The position numbers and the translations under genes were made by a program. Below the pieces are notes generated by a model. It saw only the letters and a program-made list of their open reading frames with translations. It was not told where the DNA came from and ran no database searches. A DNA stretch of 64,000 nucleotides from Sitta carolinensis. Lineage: Eukaryota; Chordata; Aves; Passeriformes; Sittidae. Position 1 is the stretch's first letter, and each line of letters starts with the position of its first letter. The DNA is taken from positions 112,814,410 to 112,878,409 of the forward strand of contig CM063284.1 in NCBI GenBank assembly GCA_032173965.1, read 5' to 3'. Of the stretch, positions 1 through 13,023 are shown in pieces.

Positions 1-540
1 AACTGCTGGTTAGGTTTTGTCAAAATTAAATTAAAAATGCACTCACTCCTCACCAGCAGGATCAGGGAGAGAGTCTGGGTAAAAGGCAGAGAACTGTGGG
101 TTGAAACAGAGGCAGTTTAATAGGGAAAGCAAGAGCCATGAACACAAGCAAAGCAAAACAAGGAACTAATTCACTGCTTCCCATGTGCAGGCAGGTGCCC
201 AGCCATCCCCAGGAGAGCAGGGCCCCATCATGAGTAATGGTAACTTAGGAAGACAAGTGATATCACTTCAAATGTCCCCTCCTTCCTCCTTCTTCCTCCC
301 ACTTTACATAGTGAACATGATGCCAAATGCTCGGGAATATCGCTTTGGTCAGTTTGGGGACTGGCTGTTTCTCCTAGTCTCTCATGCAGCTCCAACCCCT
401 GGTCCACAAGGCAGTATGAAAAGCAAAAAAAGGCTTTGGCTCTGTGTTAGCAATGTTCAGCAACAACAAAACCATAAATTTTGCAGTCAAGAAAGCCAAG
501 ATGCAGTCAAAGAAACATTTAGACACCTCAGATCCTGCTT
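1..540 (-). mobile_element. Old ERV LTR fragment (ERVL-like), minus strand
   Basis: This stretch resembles, by memory, a widespread avian LTR family that is usually seen in this orientation with a TTTATT-type poly-A signal complement, a run of TTCCTCCTTCTTCC-like pyrimidines, and a block close to ATGATGCCA..GGAATATC..TTTGGTCAGTTTGGGG (here about 315-360). Read on the minus strand, ATTAAA at 116-121 would be a variant poly-A signal and the sequence near 300-313 would be the degenerate TATA region. The left end lies outside the window and the right end fades out near 480-540. It carries no usable reading frame; the 121-codon frame across it is incidental. A shared block (ATGRTGYCAnATGST..GGAATA..TTTGGT) links it to the LTR at 13024. 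Family name and exact borders are inference. Confidence 0.6.
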
Positions 541-3055
541 AAAGATTTAAACGCTCAAAAAGCTCAAAAAAGTCAGACATCAAACTCAGCACCACTAGAA
601 CTGCAAGGCTGGGTACCCTAGATGAAGCTCAAGTTGAACTAATAATTTTAAAGTAAAATGCAAACATACTTTTAGATCTTAAAATTAGAAATCATTCTGC
701 AATATATGTCAAACAATTACTTTTTTTTTATTTTTTACTATTCACAGATGATTTAATTCAATGGAGTAGAATTGATGCAAGAAAAAGGTAATGCATATAA
801 AGTCATTTAATTGATTAGCATGATAGCTATTTTCAACCTTCTTACCACCAGAAATCAGTTTACAAAATGTCGCATATAATTCTTTTTTTCAGAAAACATC
901 GTCATAGTTCTTCACACAATGTTTCTCTGACAAACTCGGTTTCTTTTGCCAAAGAGTCAGAAGTGGTACTAGATGCATTTGCTTTCTTGAGTTTATGAAT
1001 GGCTGAAGATCACCATTTGATAAAAAAACAAGGCAGTTTTTTGGTACCTCCAAACCAACATGCAACAACAGTATGGAACCTCTTTAGCCTGTAGATTCAC
1101 TTATCATGAGACCATAGGAAGAAGCAACATGAGAAATTTGTAAGTACTAAAATTGTGTCTTCTGGTTTTTGTAAGTATCAGACAATGCAACCACAGACAT
1201 CAAAACATAACAAATAAAAATAACCACATAAAAAACCCCCTTCCCTTAAAAATAACAAAACCTTCAAGCAACAATAAAAAACTCCCATACCCACACACAC
1301 AAAAACCCAAACCCACCTTCTGAATGATTGCAGTTAAGCATTGACTGCTAAGACAAAATTAGCATTTTGGAAATCCTAGTAAAATATCACTCTTCAAGTT
1401 CTAGAAAGATACAGGAAGTAACCAGAAAAAAACCTGCAACTCCTCTGAGCAAATATAAAACAAATTCTTACAGTGGAAGCAAATTTCTTCTTATGGAGTT
1501 AATTGCATGTCAAACCTGCTGGATGACATAAAGAATGGATAAATCAAAATAGTTACAACCTATGTTGTGCTACTGCAAAAAAAAAAAAAAAAAAAAATCA
1601 CACTTTGAACAATTTCTTCCTTTAAAAAGTTTCAATTTTGTGAAAAAATACACTTCTTCAGCAGCATGTCTGAGAAAAGTAAGAAAACTTCATAATCTCC
1701 TATTTATAGATAATGAATCTCTGTTATAAGTGTACCAGAAGAATTCTCATGGGGATGGTAAAGAATATTTATAAACCGATTTCAGTAATTCAGATTAGGT
1801 TATTGATGATAGGCTGTTGTCAGCATGTTTCATTATTTTATTTTATTGTTGTTTCATTATTTTCCTGAAAAAAATTCCCCATCTTTCTGGAGGATTTGTA
1901 TCTGTTTTGCACATAGCACTAAAACATCAGTGCAATGTAATAAACAGCAATTTTGATATCAGCTAAGGGAATCAATTCAAGGTGTTGACACAGAAAAAAA
2001 AAAACAAAAAAAAAAAACAAAAGAAAGAACTACAAGCCCCACAAAAGCTCCAGAAAACTTTGTTTTATTTATTTTTGGGGTTTTATGGCTTTTTTTTTGT
2101 TATGGAGTAAACATAATTGATATGGTTTTGAACACAGATTTCTCCTTTTCTGAGACTGAGGAAACTGCATGCAAGGGACAGAGAAAATTATTTCTGGATA
2201 TAAGACACCTGGACCAACAGAAATTAAGACATTCTTAGATACTTCTATAATTTTTAGGGGAAACTCAACACCCTAAGATAAAGCAAATAGTAAATATTGT
2301 GAAATCTGTCAAAAACTTGTTCTCTCTCTGTTACTTTTAGCTCTCTCTTAATATCAAAGGAGTATAACTGTGCAGTACAATATAAAAATTAAATGTGATG
2401 AAAGTAGCCTTTCCCTTGCTTTTTTTTTAGGGGGCTATTTTGAGGATACACCGAATCCATCAAGTTCATTTACAAGCATTATGAAAAATGAACAAAAATT
2501 ATCTAAAAATCCAAATGGTCATCTCTCTGACCACCATCATCACCATCTCTCTGACATCCAAAAAAGGGTACAAGAATCTCTGGGTAAGTCAGATCAAAGA
2601 TCCTTCACACTTTGTGCTTTGTTTCAAATGATGGGTAGTAGAACTTGTCTGGAAAAAAGGAACTGTAAAGTTCCTACCCCAGATAACAAACTCATATAAT
2701 TTGCAGCTTGGAGACTTCCTAAGACAGAGATTTTTATTCCATAGCCTGATTTGATTTCTCTGCCTTGAACAGAACCAACTACTCTGTGGCACCTGGAAAA
2801 ATGTTGGGCACACATTCATCCTGTTGCAAGAAGTCCTACAGCATAATTATAGGCTAGCTTATACAGTTACTGTTTACACAGGGGTCGTTCCAAATTCAGT
2901 TATCTTTCAGAAAGCATATGATTTGATAACTTTGTCACCTTACTCTTCACCCACTTACAGACCATTTACATATATGTTAGAAAGCACAAGTCCAAACAAT
3001 GTACTAGTGATGTTTTCCCCTGAGAATGCAGAAAAAATATTCTTATTCCTTATTC
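541..3055. other. AT-rich non-coding DNA with A-rich tracts
   Basis: No gene, RNA or recognisable transposon seen. It contains an A/C-rich low-complexity patch (about 1225-1318), a pure A tract of 21 (1577-1597) and an A-rich stretch with single C interruptions (1994-2023). Open frames here are short and without family resemblance. Confidence 0.6.
1577..1597. repeat. Poly-A tract (21 A)
   Basis: Uninterrupted run of 21 adenines in unique AT-rich DNA. No recognisable retrocopy body precedes it, so it may be simple sequence rather than an insertion tail. Confidence 0.85.
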
Positions 3056-3059
3056 TTTG

Positions 3060-3170
3060 CTTTCCTTTCAGTTTGTTTTGTGTTGTTTTGTTGTTGAGGG
3101 TTTTTTTGGTTTGGTTTTGGTTTTTTGTTTTGTTTTGTTTGTTTGTCTGTTTGTGTTTTTTTAGTTTGTG
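3060..3170. repeat. T/G-rich low-complexity tract
   Basis: Dense runs of TTTTG, TTTGG and GTTTT. The apparent 168-codon frame crossing it translates as hydrophobic F/L/V/C-rich sequence only because of this composition. Its complement (A/C-rich) type recurs at 31651-31700 and 53628-53710. Confidence 0.75.
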
Positions 3171-4921
3171 TGAAATTGTTCCTTTATACCTGCTGGTTTC
3201 CCTGAGACATTTTGAAGGGAAAATCTTCTTTAATGTATTTTGGAAATTCAAGCAGCCTACACTGAATTATACATACATCTTACAAACTTACTTTCCTCAC
3301 ACATGTCTGTATACCATGGAGACTCATTAGTAAACCACAAGGAATGTAGCTCTGAGGACATCCAAGAGCTAATCATACAAAATAAAAGCAAAATACAGTG
3401 CAAACCAAAGCCACGAGAAGCATATGACGATTTCCCTTTGATTCCTCTAGTCATCAAGTTATTAAGAAGTAGCTTGCAGGACTGAATGAATAAAGAGATC
3501 AGCACACATGATTTATTATGAGATTCATTAAAGCACATCCATAAAAGTGTCCAGTGCAATCCAATCCCTTACATTCTGCTATGAAAATGTCTCACTCTTG
3601 GAACCTTATCATAGCAGTGATCTTTGAATGAAAGAAAAACTAATCTGTTTTCTAATATATAAATTATGAAGACACAATTAAGGGTAATCTTTCCCTCAAG
3701 TCTGTCTTCTAAAATACAAAACTCTTTCACTTGAGAAGAGAAAGAATATTTAGTTTATAACTTCTATATGCAGTATGCTAAGACCTATTTATTGACTCAA
3801 AAAAGAACTGACATAACTGTAGTACAAATAATAGCAATATCACCTTGTACTCTACACTAATTAATGCACTGGTATTTTTTTGTGTAATTTACATTTTTCT
3901 GTATTGTATCTACTTCTTTTATCCCTGTGAGTTTTAAGAAAGAAACGACATGAGTTTGCTTATTAATCAATGTTGAGCATAAAACAACTTTCCAAATTGC
4001 TTTTAATGTTAAATTTTATTCTTCAGAAAGATTTTCCAGGTACTCATCCCCTGAAAATTGCAGTTCCAAATTATCTGACAAATTTATGTATTAGCTTTAG
4101 ATTTTTCAACAGAACCATGCCTATTTTCAACTGTGTTAGAAATATCATAACTTGATTTTAAGCCTGTAGGAGTTCTATTATATGACTGTGTTAACAGTTT
4201 GACATTTACATCAAAAGTTGTTTACTTGTAAAGCAGCACACGTCTGTCTATCTGGTATAATAATATAAGTATCTGAAGACAGATGCAAACTCATTTTATG
4301 TGATTTTAGCCATCAAAATTACTGCCTCCCAAAGACGAAAATAGCTATTTTAATATAATTTAACAAAGATTTAATTTTACGACAACTAACAACTGATTTT
4401 TTTTAACAGCTGACTATGACGATTCTTGTATTTAATTCTTCTCTCCCTTTTATATTTTCCATATTGACTCCAGAAGTAGAATCAGGAAAGACTAATGAAA
4501 ATTCAGATTGAAGTATTAATCTACATAAGCAAGCAAATTCTAAGAAATCCTACTTCTGTTTAATACTATTTCTTGAAAAATTCAAGTTTTGTGGAAGATT
4601 AATCAAGCTAGGAGTCAGAGTCAAAGACTATGTACCTTCTTTTTCAGAGATTGTAATTTCATTATTGCTGTTACTGAGTTTAAAAAGCTTGTTGTTAAAT
4701 GTACACATTTCCTATTCACCTTTTTCAGGGACTATTATTTTTCTGGAATTAAGTCATACTTTCCCTGGTACTTGATAATATGTTATATATTAAGGAGACA
4801 AGCACATGGTTTGCAGCATGCTAGACACAGACTCACACCTTCCAGTTTGTGGTAGTAAGGCTGCCCTCAGAATATACAAAGGAACTTATGGCTTTTCACA
4901 ATTGGAATGACAGTCCATAAA

Positions 4922-4929
<8 letters not shown>
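3171..4929. other. AT-rich non-coding DNA, nothing recognised
   Basis: Unique-looking AT-rich sequence. No domain-bearing frame, no RNA gene and no transposon ends were seen. Confidence 0.55.
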
Positions 4930-4952
<23 letters not shown>

Positions 4953-4999
4953 GAAAAGAAAAAAAAAAAAAAAAAAAAAAAAAAGAAAAAAGGAAAAAA
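4930..4999. repeat. 70-bp A-rich tract
   Basis: Almost pure adenine with a few G interruptions (AAAAG and GG). An AATAAA hexamer sits immediately upstream at about 4920-4925, so this could be the tail of an old retrocopy, but the preceding sequence was not recognised. A further run of 14 A follows at 5033-5046. Confidence 0.8.
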
Positions 5000-6504
5000 T
5001 CCCAGCTTACCAAAATCCTTCTATTCTTTCATAAAAAAAAAAAAAATTCATAATGAAATTCATATTAAGCCAGTCCAAATACCATGCTGAACAAAACATC
5101 AGTTGCAAGGGTTTCTCAGATTTTAAGGGAAGTGTTGAAAGAGAAAGGCCAGGCTGACTTTATAACAAACAAAGAAACGCAGTGTGCTTATCAATCTCAT
5201 TATCACTGATGTTAAACCCTGTGCACCAATGCTTTATTCAGATTTACAGAAAAGAAAAAGAAAACAGTCTTTTTTGTGGATATCATATCTTTACTCTTTC
5301 AGACACCCTTGTGTAAATATCAATTATTTTTTTTAAAGCCAAACAGAATAACATAATGCAACTCATGAGCTAATGTAAACGTCAAGGTTTTTTTCAAAGC
5401 TATGACAGAAAAATTTACAATAGCTCAGTGATTCTTTTCGGAGTGACGAAATGACCAAGGCAAGTTGAAATAAGATAGAGGGAAATGATAGAAATAACAC
5501 ATTTCATGAGAGTGTCTTTCCAATCAAATTGCCATCATAGTATCTATAAGATTTTTTATTACCTGACTCCAGTCTCCTCAAAATCACAAAGAAGTCCATG
5601 GTAAATTTGAGAGAATAATTGAGACCTAACAGTGGTATTTCACTGTTTGAGACTTTTAAAACTGAAAAAAACAAAAATTAAACTCTAATAAAATAGCATG
5701 ATGTAAATTACACAAGGCAGAGAATCTCTGCAGCTGTTGAAGGGGAGAAAACTTTGGACTACCTCCCATGAATTTGATTTGTATGTTCTTACTGCACTTG
5801 TTATATGTATCTAGATGGATGGTTGATTGCTTCATCATTCTAAAGCATTTTTATTTCAGCTTTCCAGTCAAATTTTTGCTTTAGACATATAACTTCTAGC
5901 TTCTTGAACTACTACTGTTAGAAACCTGATCATTTTCTTTCTCCCCAAATGACCACAGTTTAAACTCTTCATATCCCTTGATATTTATTCTAGATCAGAA
6001 ATTTGTAAGTGCCCCTTATCATCTCAGCAGATCTGAATATGAAATTCATAGTGGTGCATTAAATTAATTAAAAACTTTATTACATTAATAAAATTTATCC
6101 CACTTGGTTTAAATATGAACATTACCATAGTTCTGAATAATTAAGCCATAAGTTCATCTAAATACATATCCCATAAAACAGTATTATTGTAAAAGATTCA
6201 TCAGAGGTGGAGAACTCTTTTGTGAATTTTGGATTTCCCCATTGCTATTTGTACAAATGATTGTATGCTATCATGGTAAACATGGTTTCTTAGAAATATG
6301 GCAAGAGAAAATGTTAGAAATGTGTATGTATTGTTATATCTCTGATACCTCTGACACTTTCAAAAGTTTAAAAGTATAACTTATACCAAAGATCAGGACA
6401 AGTTTACCCACCAGTAAAATCATGAAAACCCAAAATGCTGTTATTGTTACTATTACAAATGAATAATTTAAAGCCAAATCAGCTTACAGTCTTTTTGGCC
6501 TAGA

Positions 6505-6575
6505 CATGGGCTTTGGAATGGACTACATGACCTCTGGATGTTTCTTCTAGTCTAAAGTATGGCAGGTTTCTACAC
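6505..6575 (+). mobile_element. Possible ancient CR1 3' tail
   Basis: The string around TGGAATGGACTACATGACCTC followed by TTTCTTCTAG resembles the CR1 3' end (GGACTAGATGACCTC..GGTCCCTTCCA). It is short and highly diverged, so this is a tentative call. Confidence 0.3.
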
Positions 6576-6974
6576 AAAAAAGAATGAATTTCCAATACAC
6601 TTAGATTAGATGACCCACGCATACTTATCAGGCTGAAGCAGTCAATGGTCAACCTGTCCTCAGTGCTTGAATGTCAAACTCCCTCCTTACATTTAAATAA
6701 GTTGTTCTTAGTCAAATGTTACACACTGTATGCATGGGACACAGGAGAAAAATCAGATAACAAGATATAACAAGATTTAAATCTCTGGTATAGAGGGAAA
6801 CAGATTTTAGAAAAGGATACAGGTTTTTAAGAAGTTGCAGATCATATATTTTTATCTGCCTGAGGTTTTGGGGTACCTTCCAGATATTTGTTCTAAGCAG
6901 TGTCTCTCTCTCCTCTCCCTTGCAATGAAATTATCTACAATATGAATTGAGATTACTAAAAAAAAATCACAATA

Positions 6975-7014
6975 AAGTAAAAGAAGAATATTTCAAGTAA
7001 AAGAAGAATATTTG
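6975..7014. repeat. Two-copy tandem duplication, 20-bp period
   Basis: AAGTAAAAGAAGAATATTT occurs twice, separated by one base. The copies are identical, pointing to a fairly recent slippage or duplication event. Confidence 0.85.
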
Positions 7015-8398
7015 CAAAATCCAACTAAAAGTTATGAAGGTCATCTGTTAGTTTGGGGTTGCACATTCAGCTGTGAGATTACTCTCACCTTCAGAGTCCT
7101 CAAGAGTCTGATAGGGCAACTCAGATCCAGATCCTACTGAGCCCCACGAGCAATGTTTAAGGTTTCAGTAGGCAACACCACACATCATCAATCATGTGGA
7201 AGTCAGGTTTTCTACAGCATTCTAAAAGACTGAGAAAAAAAAACATGGTAAACTATACTCATAGATCATTCTTTATTTAATGGTTTGGAAGGGTATATAT
7301 AAAAGGTATCATTCTCAAAATTGTTTATTTAATACATGGTAAATTATGGTTTTACCACTTCCACAATATTTTATTTTGAGAAATAAAAGGTCAGTGTAAA
7401 GGAAAAACAGCACAGGCTTTATGGATTTTCTTGATTACTCTCATTACTGTCAGGTTCAAAAAGTGTTGCATTCATAATTAGCTCTTACTAACTAAAAGGA
7501 TCCAGTTCAAGAAAGAAGAAGCTGAAAGGCTGTTCAATCTGATGAATTGCTAAATCAGCCTTACATCCCTAGAAAAAATAAAACAGCTTATTTTATAGAC
7601 CATACTGTGTAGCGAATGATGGGTTTTTAAGCACTGTGTGCACTGCGTGCTTCAATTTTTGTGATATAGTGAGCTGCCATTTGATAATGCTTATGGGTTT
7701 TATTTCTGGGTGACATCTTGGAGAGATCACCACCTATGGTGAACAGTAAAGGAGTCTAGATATAGAATAACATAATAAAAATATTTGCTTTTACTTAGGG
7801 TATTCCATCCACTTATCATCTCACAAAAAAAAGAAGGAATCCTTATTGATAAGTAGAAAGAAGGAAATACACAAGACATGGACCATTTGCACAGTCAGTG
7901 ATGTAGAGTGTATGTAAAGAGTTTCTATTTTCTGAGTCCCGGTGGGCTTCTTATTAAACCGTTCTTTAGTCATCCTGAAAACATTGGAAAGCAATTCTCC
8001 ACCACAGTTTTATTTCCTTATCTAAACTAAAATAATATTTTTTCTTTTCTAAATGCATGTGTAACCTTTCTCTTCTATATAAGATGAAATTGACTTCTCT
8101 TCCTAGGTGCTTTGTGATAAAGCATAGGAGACAGTTTGAAAGTCGTTCTACAAAATAACCGAGTCAAAGTATTCCAGGTACTGCAATGTTTAGGCGAAAA
8201 ACTGTGTAACTGTTACTAAATACGCCATGTTTTTACCTCTTTATGAAGATAAAATGTGAAATAAAACATACACAATTTAAGTGTCTCAACTACATTAATC
8301 ATATGCAGCAATATATTAATATAATCAGTAATGCATTATTTATACATATAATATTTTCTCTTATTTTTCTTGCACACATTTAATGCATATGTAATTTT

Positions 8399-8519
8399 GT
8401 TGGGGTTTTTTTGGTAGGTTTTTTTTGTTTGGGTTTTTTTTTTTTTTTTTTTTTTTTTTTTGAGCAGACATTCACAGATTAGCCCTTGGGCAGAACTATA
8501 AAATGGGGGGGGGGGGGGG
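8399..8519. repeat. T/G-rich tract, 28-T run and 15-G run
   Basis: T/G-rich sequence leads into an uninterrupted T run (8434-8461). After 43 bases of ordinary sequence comes a pure run of 15 G (8505-8519). Such runs are prone to length error in both replication and sequencing, so the exact counts may not be reliable. Confidence 0.85.
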
Positions 8520-11500
8520 AAAACCTTAATGGAACTAAAATTAAAACATTGTCTGGTTTTAGTTCCTCTGCTTTGCTTTCATCTGAACTTCCTATCACAA
8601 TTTTATGGCAGCTATAATTAAAATTAAAATATAATTAAATTATGCTTATATTAACACTAAAGTATTGAGCACCTTAAAGTCACTAGAACCGAAAGAAGCT
8701 TTTTACAGCAGTGTTAAGGCATTTTCAATAGGAAAAATATGAGCAGAATGATGCTTTGTTTCTGCTTTACTTAGATATGAGAACTCTGACTCCTTGTCAG
8801 GATGTAGGAAACACATATTTATAACAGCCATGAACACAAAAGTGTTCCTTCTCCTACATTTAAAAAAAAAAAAATATTAACTTGTCCAAAAATCATCCAA
8901 AGAACCATTCAGTAGCCTTGGATGCATGATGGCAAGGGAAGGAATATGGAGAACCAAAAGAGTTGAAGCCAGTCCTCAAATGTAATAAAGACTCTCATCT
9001 CATCTTAAATGTGATGGTTAATCCTGCTTGTCTATGAAAAAAGTCACAGGAAATAAATGGGGAATTATAAAGATAAAAGCAATATGGCTGGCTGCAGCTG
9101 GGCTTAACAGTTTACAGATTGGAAGCTATGAAAAATGTTTTCCCTTGTGTAGTACACCAAGTTTGCCATGCCATAAAAAGCTCATTCTGCAAGAAGTTTT
9201 TAAAAAGTGCAAGATGAACAAGCAGAAGGAGTAAATAATCCTGGTGGAAAACAGCAAATAAGAAGACCACAGCTCTCCCATACTACATGCTTTGTCCTTG
9301 TAGCTACAAGCTTCATTCCCCCCCCAGCAAACAATGAATTATAAATTACCTCATTGAATAGAACATTCACCCTCATCTATATGCTAATATTAAGAAGTAA
9401 ATATGCACAGAAATAAGAGCACATGTTTACAGCCATAATAATGAATTAAAAGCAAAAGAACTCTAAACCTACTTCTCCAAGTCTTAATGGTGTTGAACAA
9501 AATGACCCACCATGATTTATAGGGCTTAAAAATTAAAGTCTCCTCTATAATTCTCAGAAGACAGAATGACTGAAATAGAATCTGTACTGTTAATCTTCCC
9601 TGTCATGCATATAATGTACGTCATAACACCTACATTAAATTTACTACTGGTTTGGTTTTTTTTTCCTTTTTGTCCCCATGCACTGGGTGCTTCTCTGGGG
9701 CTAGGTGTTCATTTCAAAACACTGCAACATTTTGTCTAAGTATGTATGAAACTGAGTGTTCCTTTCATCTCATAGCTTTTAAAATTTTCATATTAGAAAA
9801 AATTACTTTCAGAAAATATGGGACCTGCTTGAATCTACCAATCTACCATGTGTGAATAAACATTTTTCAAAGACATTTCTTCTACGTATTTCAAAAAATC
9901 ATTTTTATGCAAATAAACAATGCATTCAACTTGTTAGTGTCTACAATGTATCTTAAAATATTCATTCTAATAATTCAAAGTTATGCTTACTGACTTGCAC
10001 AGACAGGTAACCAGCATATGTCAGCACTGTCTGCTAAATATAGCGTCACAAATAAAGCAATAAAACATTTTACTAGACATGATACTGGAATACTTTAATG
10101 TGATTTTTTTTACTTTAGGTTTCAATCAGTTTTCTAATGATTATCTTTGATGCTAAGGTTAATGGCTGTTCCTAACATACAAATTTTCATGACTTGGCAA
10201 CAGTGGAATACTTTTAAACGTTGAATCCTCAGGAACAGTAGAGAAATCTTAGGTATGTTATACCCGGGATATCAATGTACAATTATTTTCATATTTGGGT
10301 TTTTTTCTCTGCCAATGTGCAATGGACATCATCGAGTAATCACATTTAATGCCTTAGAAATCTCCAGTAAAACCTTTACAAAGTTAATCGCTACAAGATT
10401 GGATTTATATTCTTTAATGTACGTTTCATATGTCTGTGAACAAAAAGAGTACAAAAAATTCAGATAATATGTAAAGACTTAACTAATTGGAGAATAATTA
10501 CTATTTATAATTCTTCCCTATAAAAGCTATCCTATAAAACAAATGACTGTTAATTAGGATATCACAAACAAAGGACCCTTATTTTGTGCAGGAGCAGTTC
10601 TTTAATAGCAACTTATCAACTGCAATGAGACTCCTCTCTAAGGTCCTAAGCAACAATCTTGTCACTGAATATTATGGCAGTACATGATCTAGAAAATTAA
10701 TTTGAACTACATAAAACATGTATAAAAATGTAGTATTGTGTATTGAGAGGGAAAAGCAGGGACTAAAATATCTCTCTTGTTACTAGCCAGTTAGTATGCC
10801 TAGGAAACCATGTGTTAACTAGGAAAATACTGGAAATTGAAATGACCTTTAAATTAGAGAGTTTGGCATTTATATCCTGGTGATAACTTGCCTTTTTCCT
10901 ACCTTCTTCAGTTTAAAATCCCACAAGTACATCTCTCAGTCTGACAAGATTTATAGTATCACTTGAATAAAAAAAAGCATTTCCACTGGTAATTCTTGTT
11001 AAGAATTAACATAACTTTTATATTCATCACATAAATAAAGATTTATAGTCTGATTAAAATCAGGCACAGCAATATCCTCCTTGCCATTCTTTGTAAAGAT
11101 GCATAATGGGAATAAATTTTGATTTACAATATTAATTATTCTATGTCATAAAAAACAGTGTCTCTGCCTCACACACTGATATGGACTCTTCAGCAAGAAA
11201 TCTTTTTATTTATCACTTCTCAGCCTACAGTGGGGATTTTTTAGGCTTTTGCTTCAGTTGCAGAGCAAAATAGAACAGTATCATAGACACAGAGACGAAG
11301 AATCTGCTAAAATGACAAAAACCACCCAAACCGTAATATTTTAAAAGATGCAATCTGCTTTAGAAGGAAATAAAAGCTGGTTTTTTTCACACCAGTTGGT
11401 TGATTAATGATACAGCTCAAGAAGATTAAAAACCACAATACTTAACAAGCAACAAAGAAACCATAAAGTTGAAGGACAAGCAGATGGTGACTTCTATCAT

Positions 11501-11809
11501 ATTGTTTTAAAACCAGGAAACTGTGCTGTAGATTCTAATGATGTTAATGTTATGTTTACTATAATTACCTTTAATCCAGGCAAAGGAGCTCAAAATTTGG
11601 GTATAGGTTAACAGGTGGAAATACTAAGTTAAGTAATCTGGGATAAATTGTTGTCTCAAATATAACAAAATGGCATAATATTGGATGAGGGTCAGAGATG
11701 GCTAGATCTAAGTTATTACAGAAGAGGCATCTGAAATAGGTGGTTACTTAAGAAATCCTGTGTTGGAAACATCTTTTAGAGGGTCCAGAGCAATGAAATG
11801 GAAAAATAT
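8520..11809. other. AT-rich non-coding DNA, nothing recognised
   Basis: Unique-looking sequence without recognisable genes, RNA genes or transposons. Open frames at 9028, 9652 and 10255 are each 70 codons or fewer, lack family resemblance and fit chance. Confidence 0.55.
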
Positions 11810-13003
11810 CTGACTAGGGAACATTTAAACAAATCAAACACATGCAAGTCTGTGGGAAGTATCCATAAGAGCTGATGTCTCTGCAGGTCCATACAACTAT
11901 TTTTGAAAGCCCATGATGCTCACAAGTTTCCTGAAGACTGGAAAAAGTCAATGTCCCTCCTATCTTCAAGGGCAAGATGGAGGATCCAAGGATTTACAGG
12001 CTAATCAGCCTCACATTAACCTTCCAGATGATGATGAAGCAAATAATCCTGGAAACTCTTCCTATGCATATCAACAAGTAGATTTGGTGCATTCAACATA
12101 GATAATTGAATTATTATGCCTGACGAACCTGACAGTCTTCCACAAAATACATTATTTGTTTGGTGGGTGAGGGAAGAGAAGTTGATTTTGTGCATCTTGA
12201 TTTTAGCAAGGCTGTCAATCTTCATTGAAACACTGATGGATGTGTAGACCAGATGAGTGGTCAGTGAAGTGGCCTTAATACCACCTGAACTTCTAGGTTC
12301 TAAGTATTATGGTCAAAGACATGAAGCCGGAGGCCAGACACTGGTTTGGCATCCCAGGAATGAAAACAATTCAATACAATTTAATCTCTTCATTTAAGAC
12401 CTGGATGACAGGATGGAGTGCCCCTCACCAAGTCTGAATATAATACGAAACCATGGAGTGGTCAGTAGACCAGATGGCCATCCCACGATCCAGAGGGACC
12501 ATAGATGGCTGGAGAAATGAGCCTTATAAAGAAAGAACATTATGAAGTTCAGCCAAGGCAAGTGTAGAGTCCTGCACCTAGGGAGGAATAACCCCATAAA
12601 CCAGTCCAGGCTGGGGGTCAAATGGCTGGAAAGCAACTTTATAGAAATGGTCTGGGAGTCTTTGCGGACACCAAGTAACACAAACATGAACAAAGCAAAT
12701 AGTATCACCACTTCAAAGCAAATAAGAGTAACAAGATTCTGTGTTGCATTAGGAAGAATGTTGCCAGACAGTCAGAAGAAATAATCCTTCCCCTCTCCTT
12801 GGCAGTAAGCCCACATCTGAAGTATCCTTTCCAGTTCTGGGCTCCCCACTACAAGAAAGACATGGACATACTGCACTGGAGTACCTATCATGTGAGGAGT
12901 TACTGAGAGAGCTGGGAGAAGAGAAAATCCAGGGAGATTTACCAATGTGTATATATACTAGTGGGGGATGGTGCAGAGAAGATAGAGCCATATCTTCTGT
13001 ATC
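11810..13003 (+). mobile_element. CR1 LINE fragment: reverse-transcriptase region to 3' part
   Basis: This is a decayed, 5'-truncated copy of a CR1 non-LTR retrotransposon, about 1.2 kb, sense on the plus strand. CR1 moves by target-primed reverse transcription using the enzyme encoded in its second frame. In one frame near 11976-12060 the translation reads close to ..EDPRIYRLISLT.., matching the conserved GNYRPVSLTS segment of CR1 reverse transcriptases. Near 12195-12225 LDFSKAV corresponds to the VDFSKAFD segment that carries one catalytic aspartate; that aspartate is not preserved here. Around 12541-12600 is the typical AAGTGTAGAGTCCTGCACCTAGG block, and about 12815-13000 shows the TTCTGGGCTCCCCACTACAAG and ATGTGTATATATACTAGTGGGG blocks. 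Stops and frameshifts break the frame throughout. The right side stops where the LTR at 13024 begins, so the CR1 3' end is missing. Confidence 0.85.
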
Positions 13004-13023
13004 CAACCTGGTCTGTAGACTTC

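Larger units (their letters stand above)
5047..8398. other. AT-rich non-coding DNA with a short direct duplication
   Basis: No gene seen. A 19-bp unit is repeated directly at 6975-6993 and 6995-7013 (period 20). A short block near 6510-6570 weakly resembles a CR1 3' end and is listed separately. The rest is unremarkable. Confidence 0.55.

Noticed and set aside
185..550. 121-codon frame at the left edge
   Set aside because: It lies in an old LTR fragment and has no relative that I recognise.
2824..3330. 168-codon frame resembling a membrane protein
   Set aside because: The hydrophobic stretch is encoded by T/G-rich low-complexity DNA.
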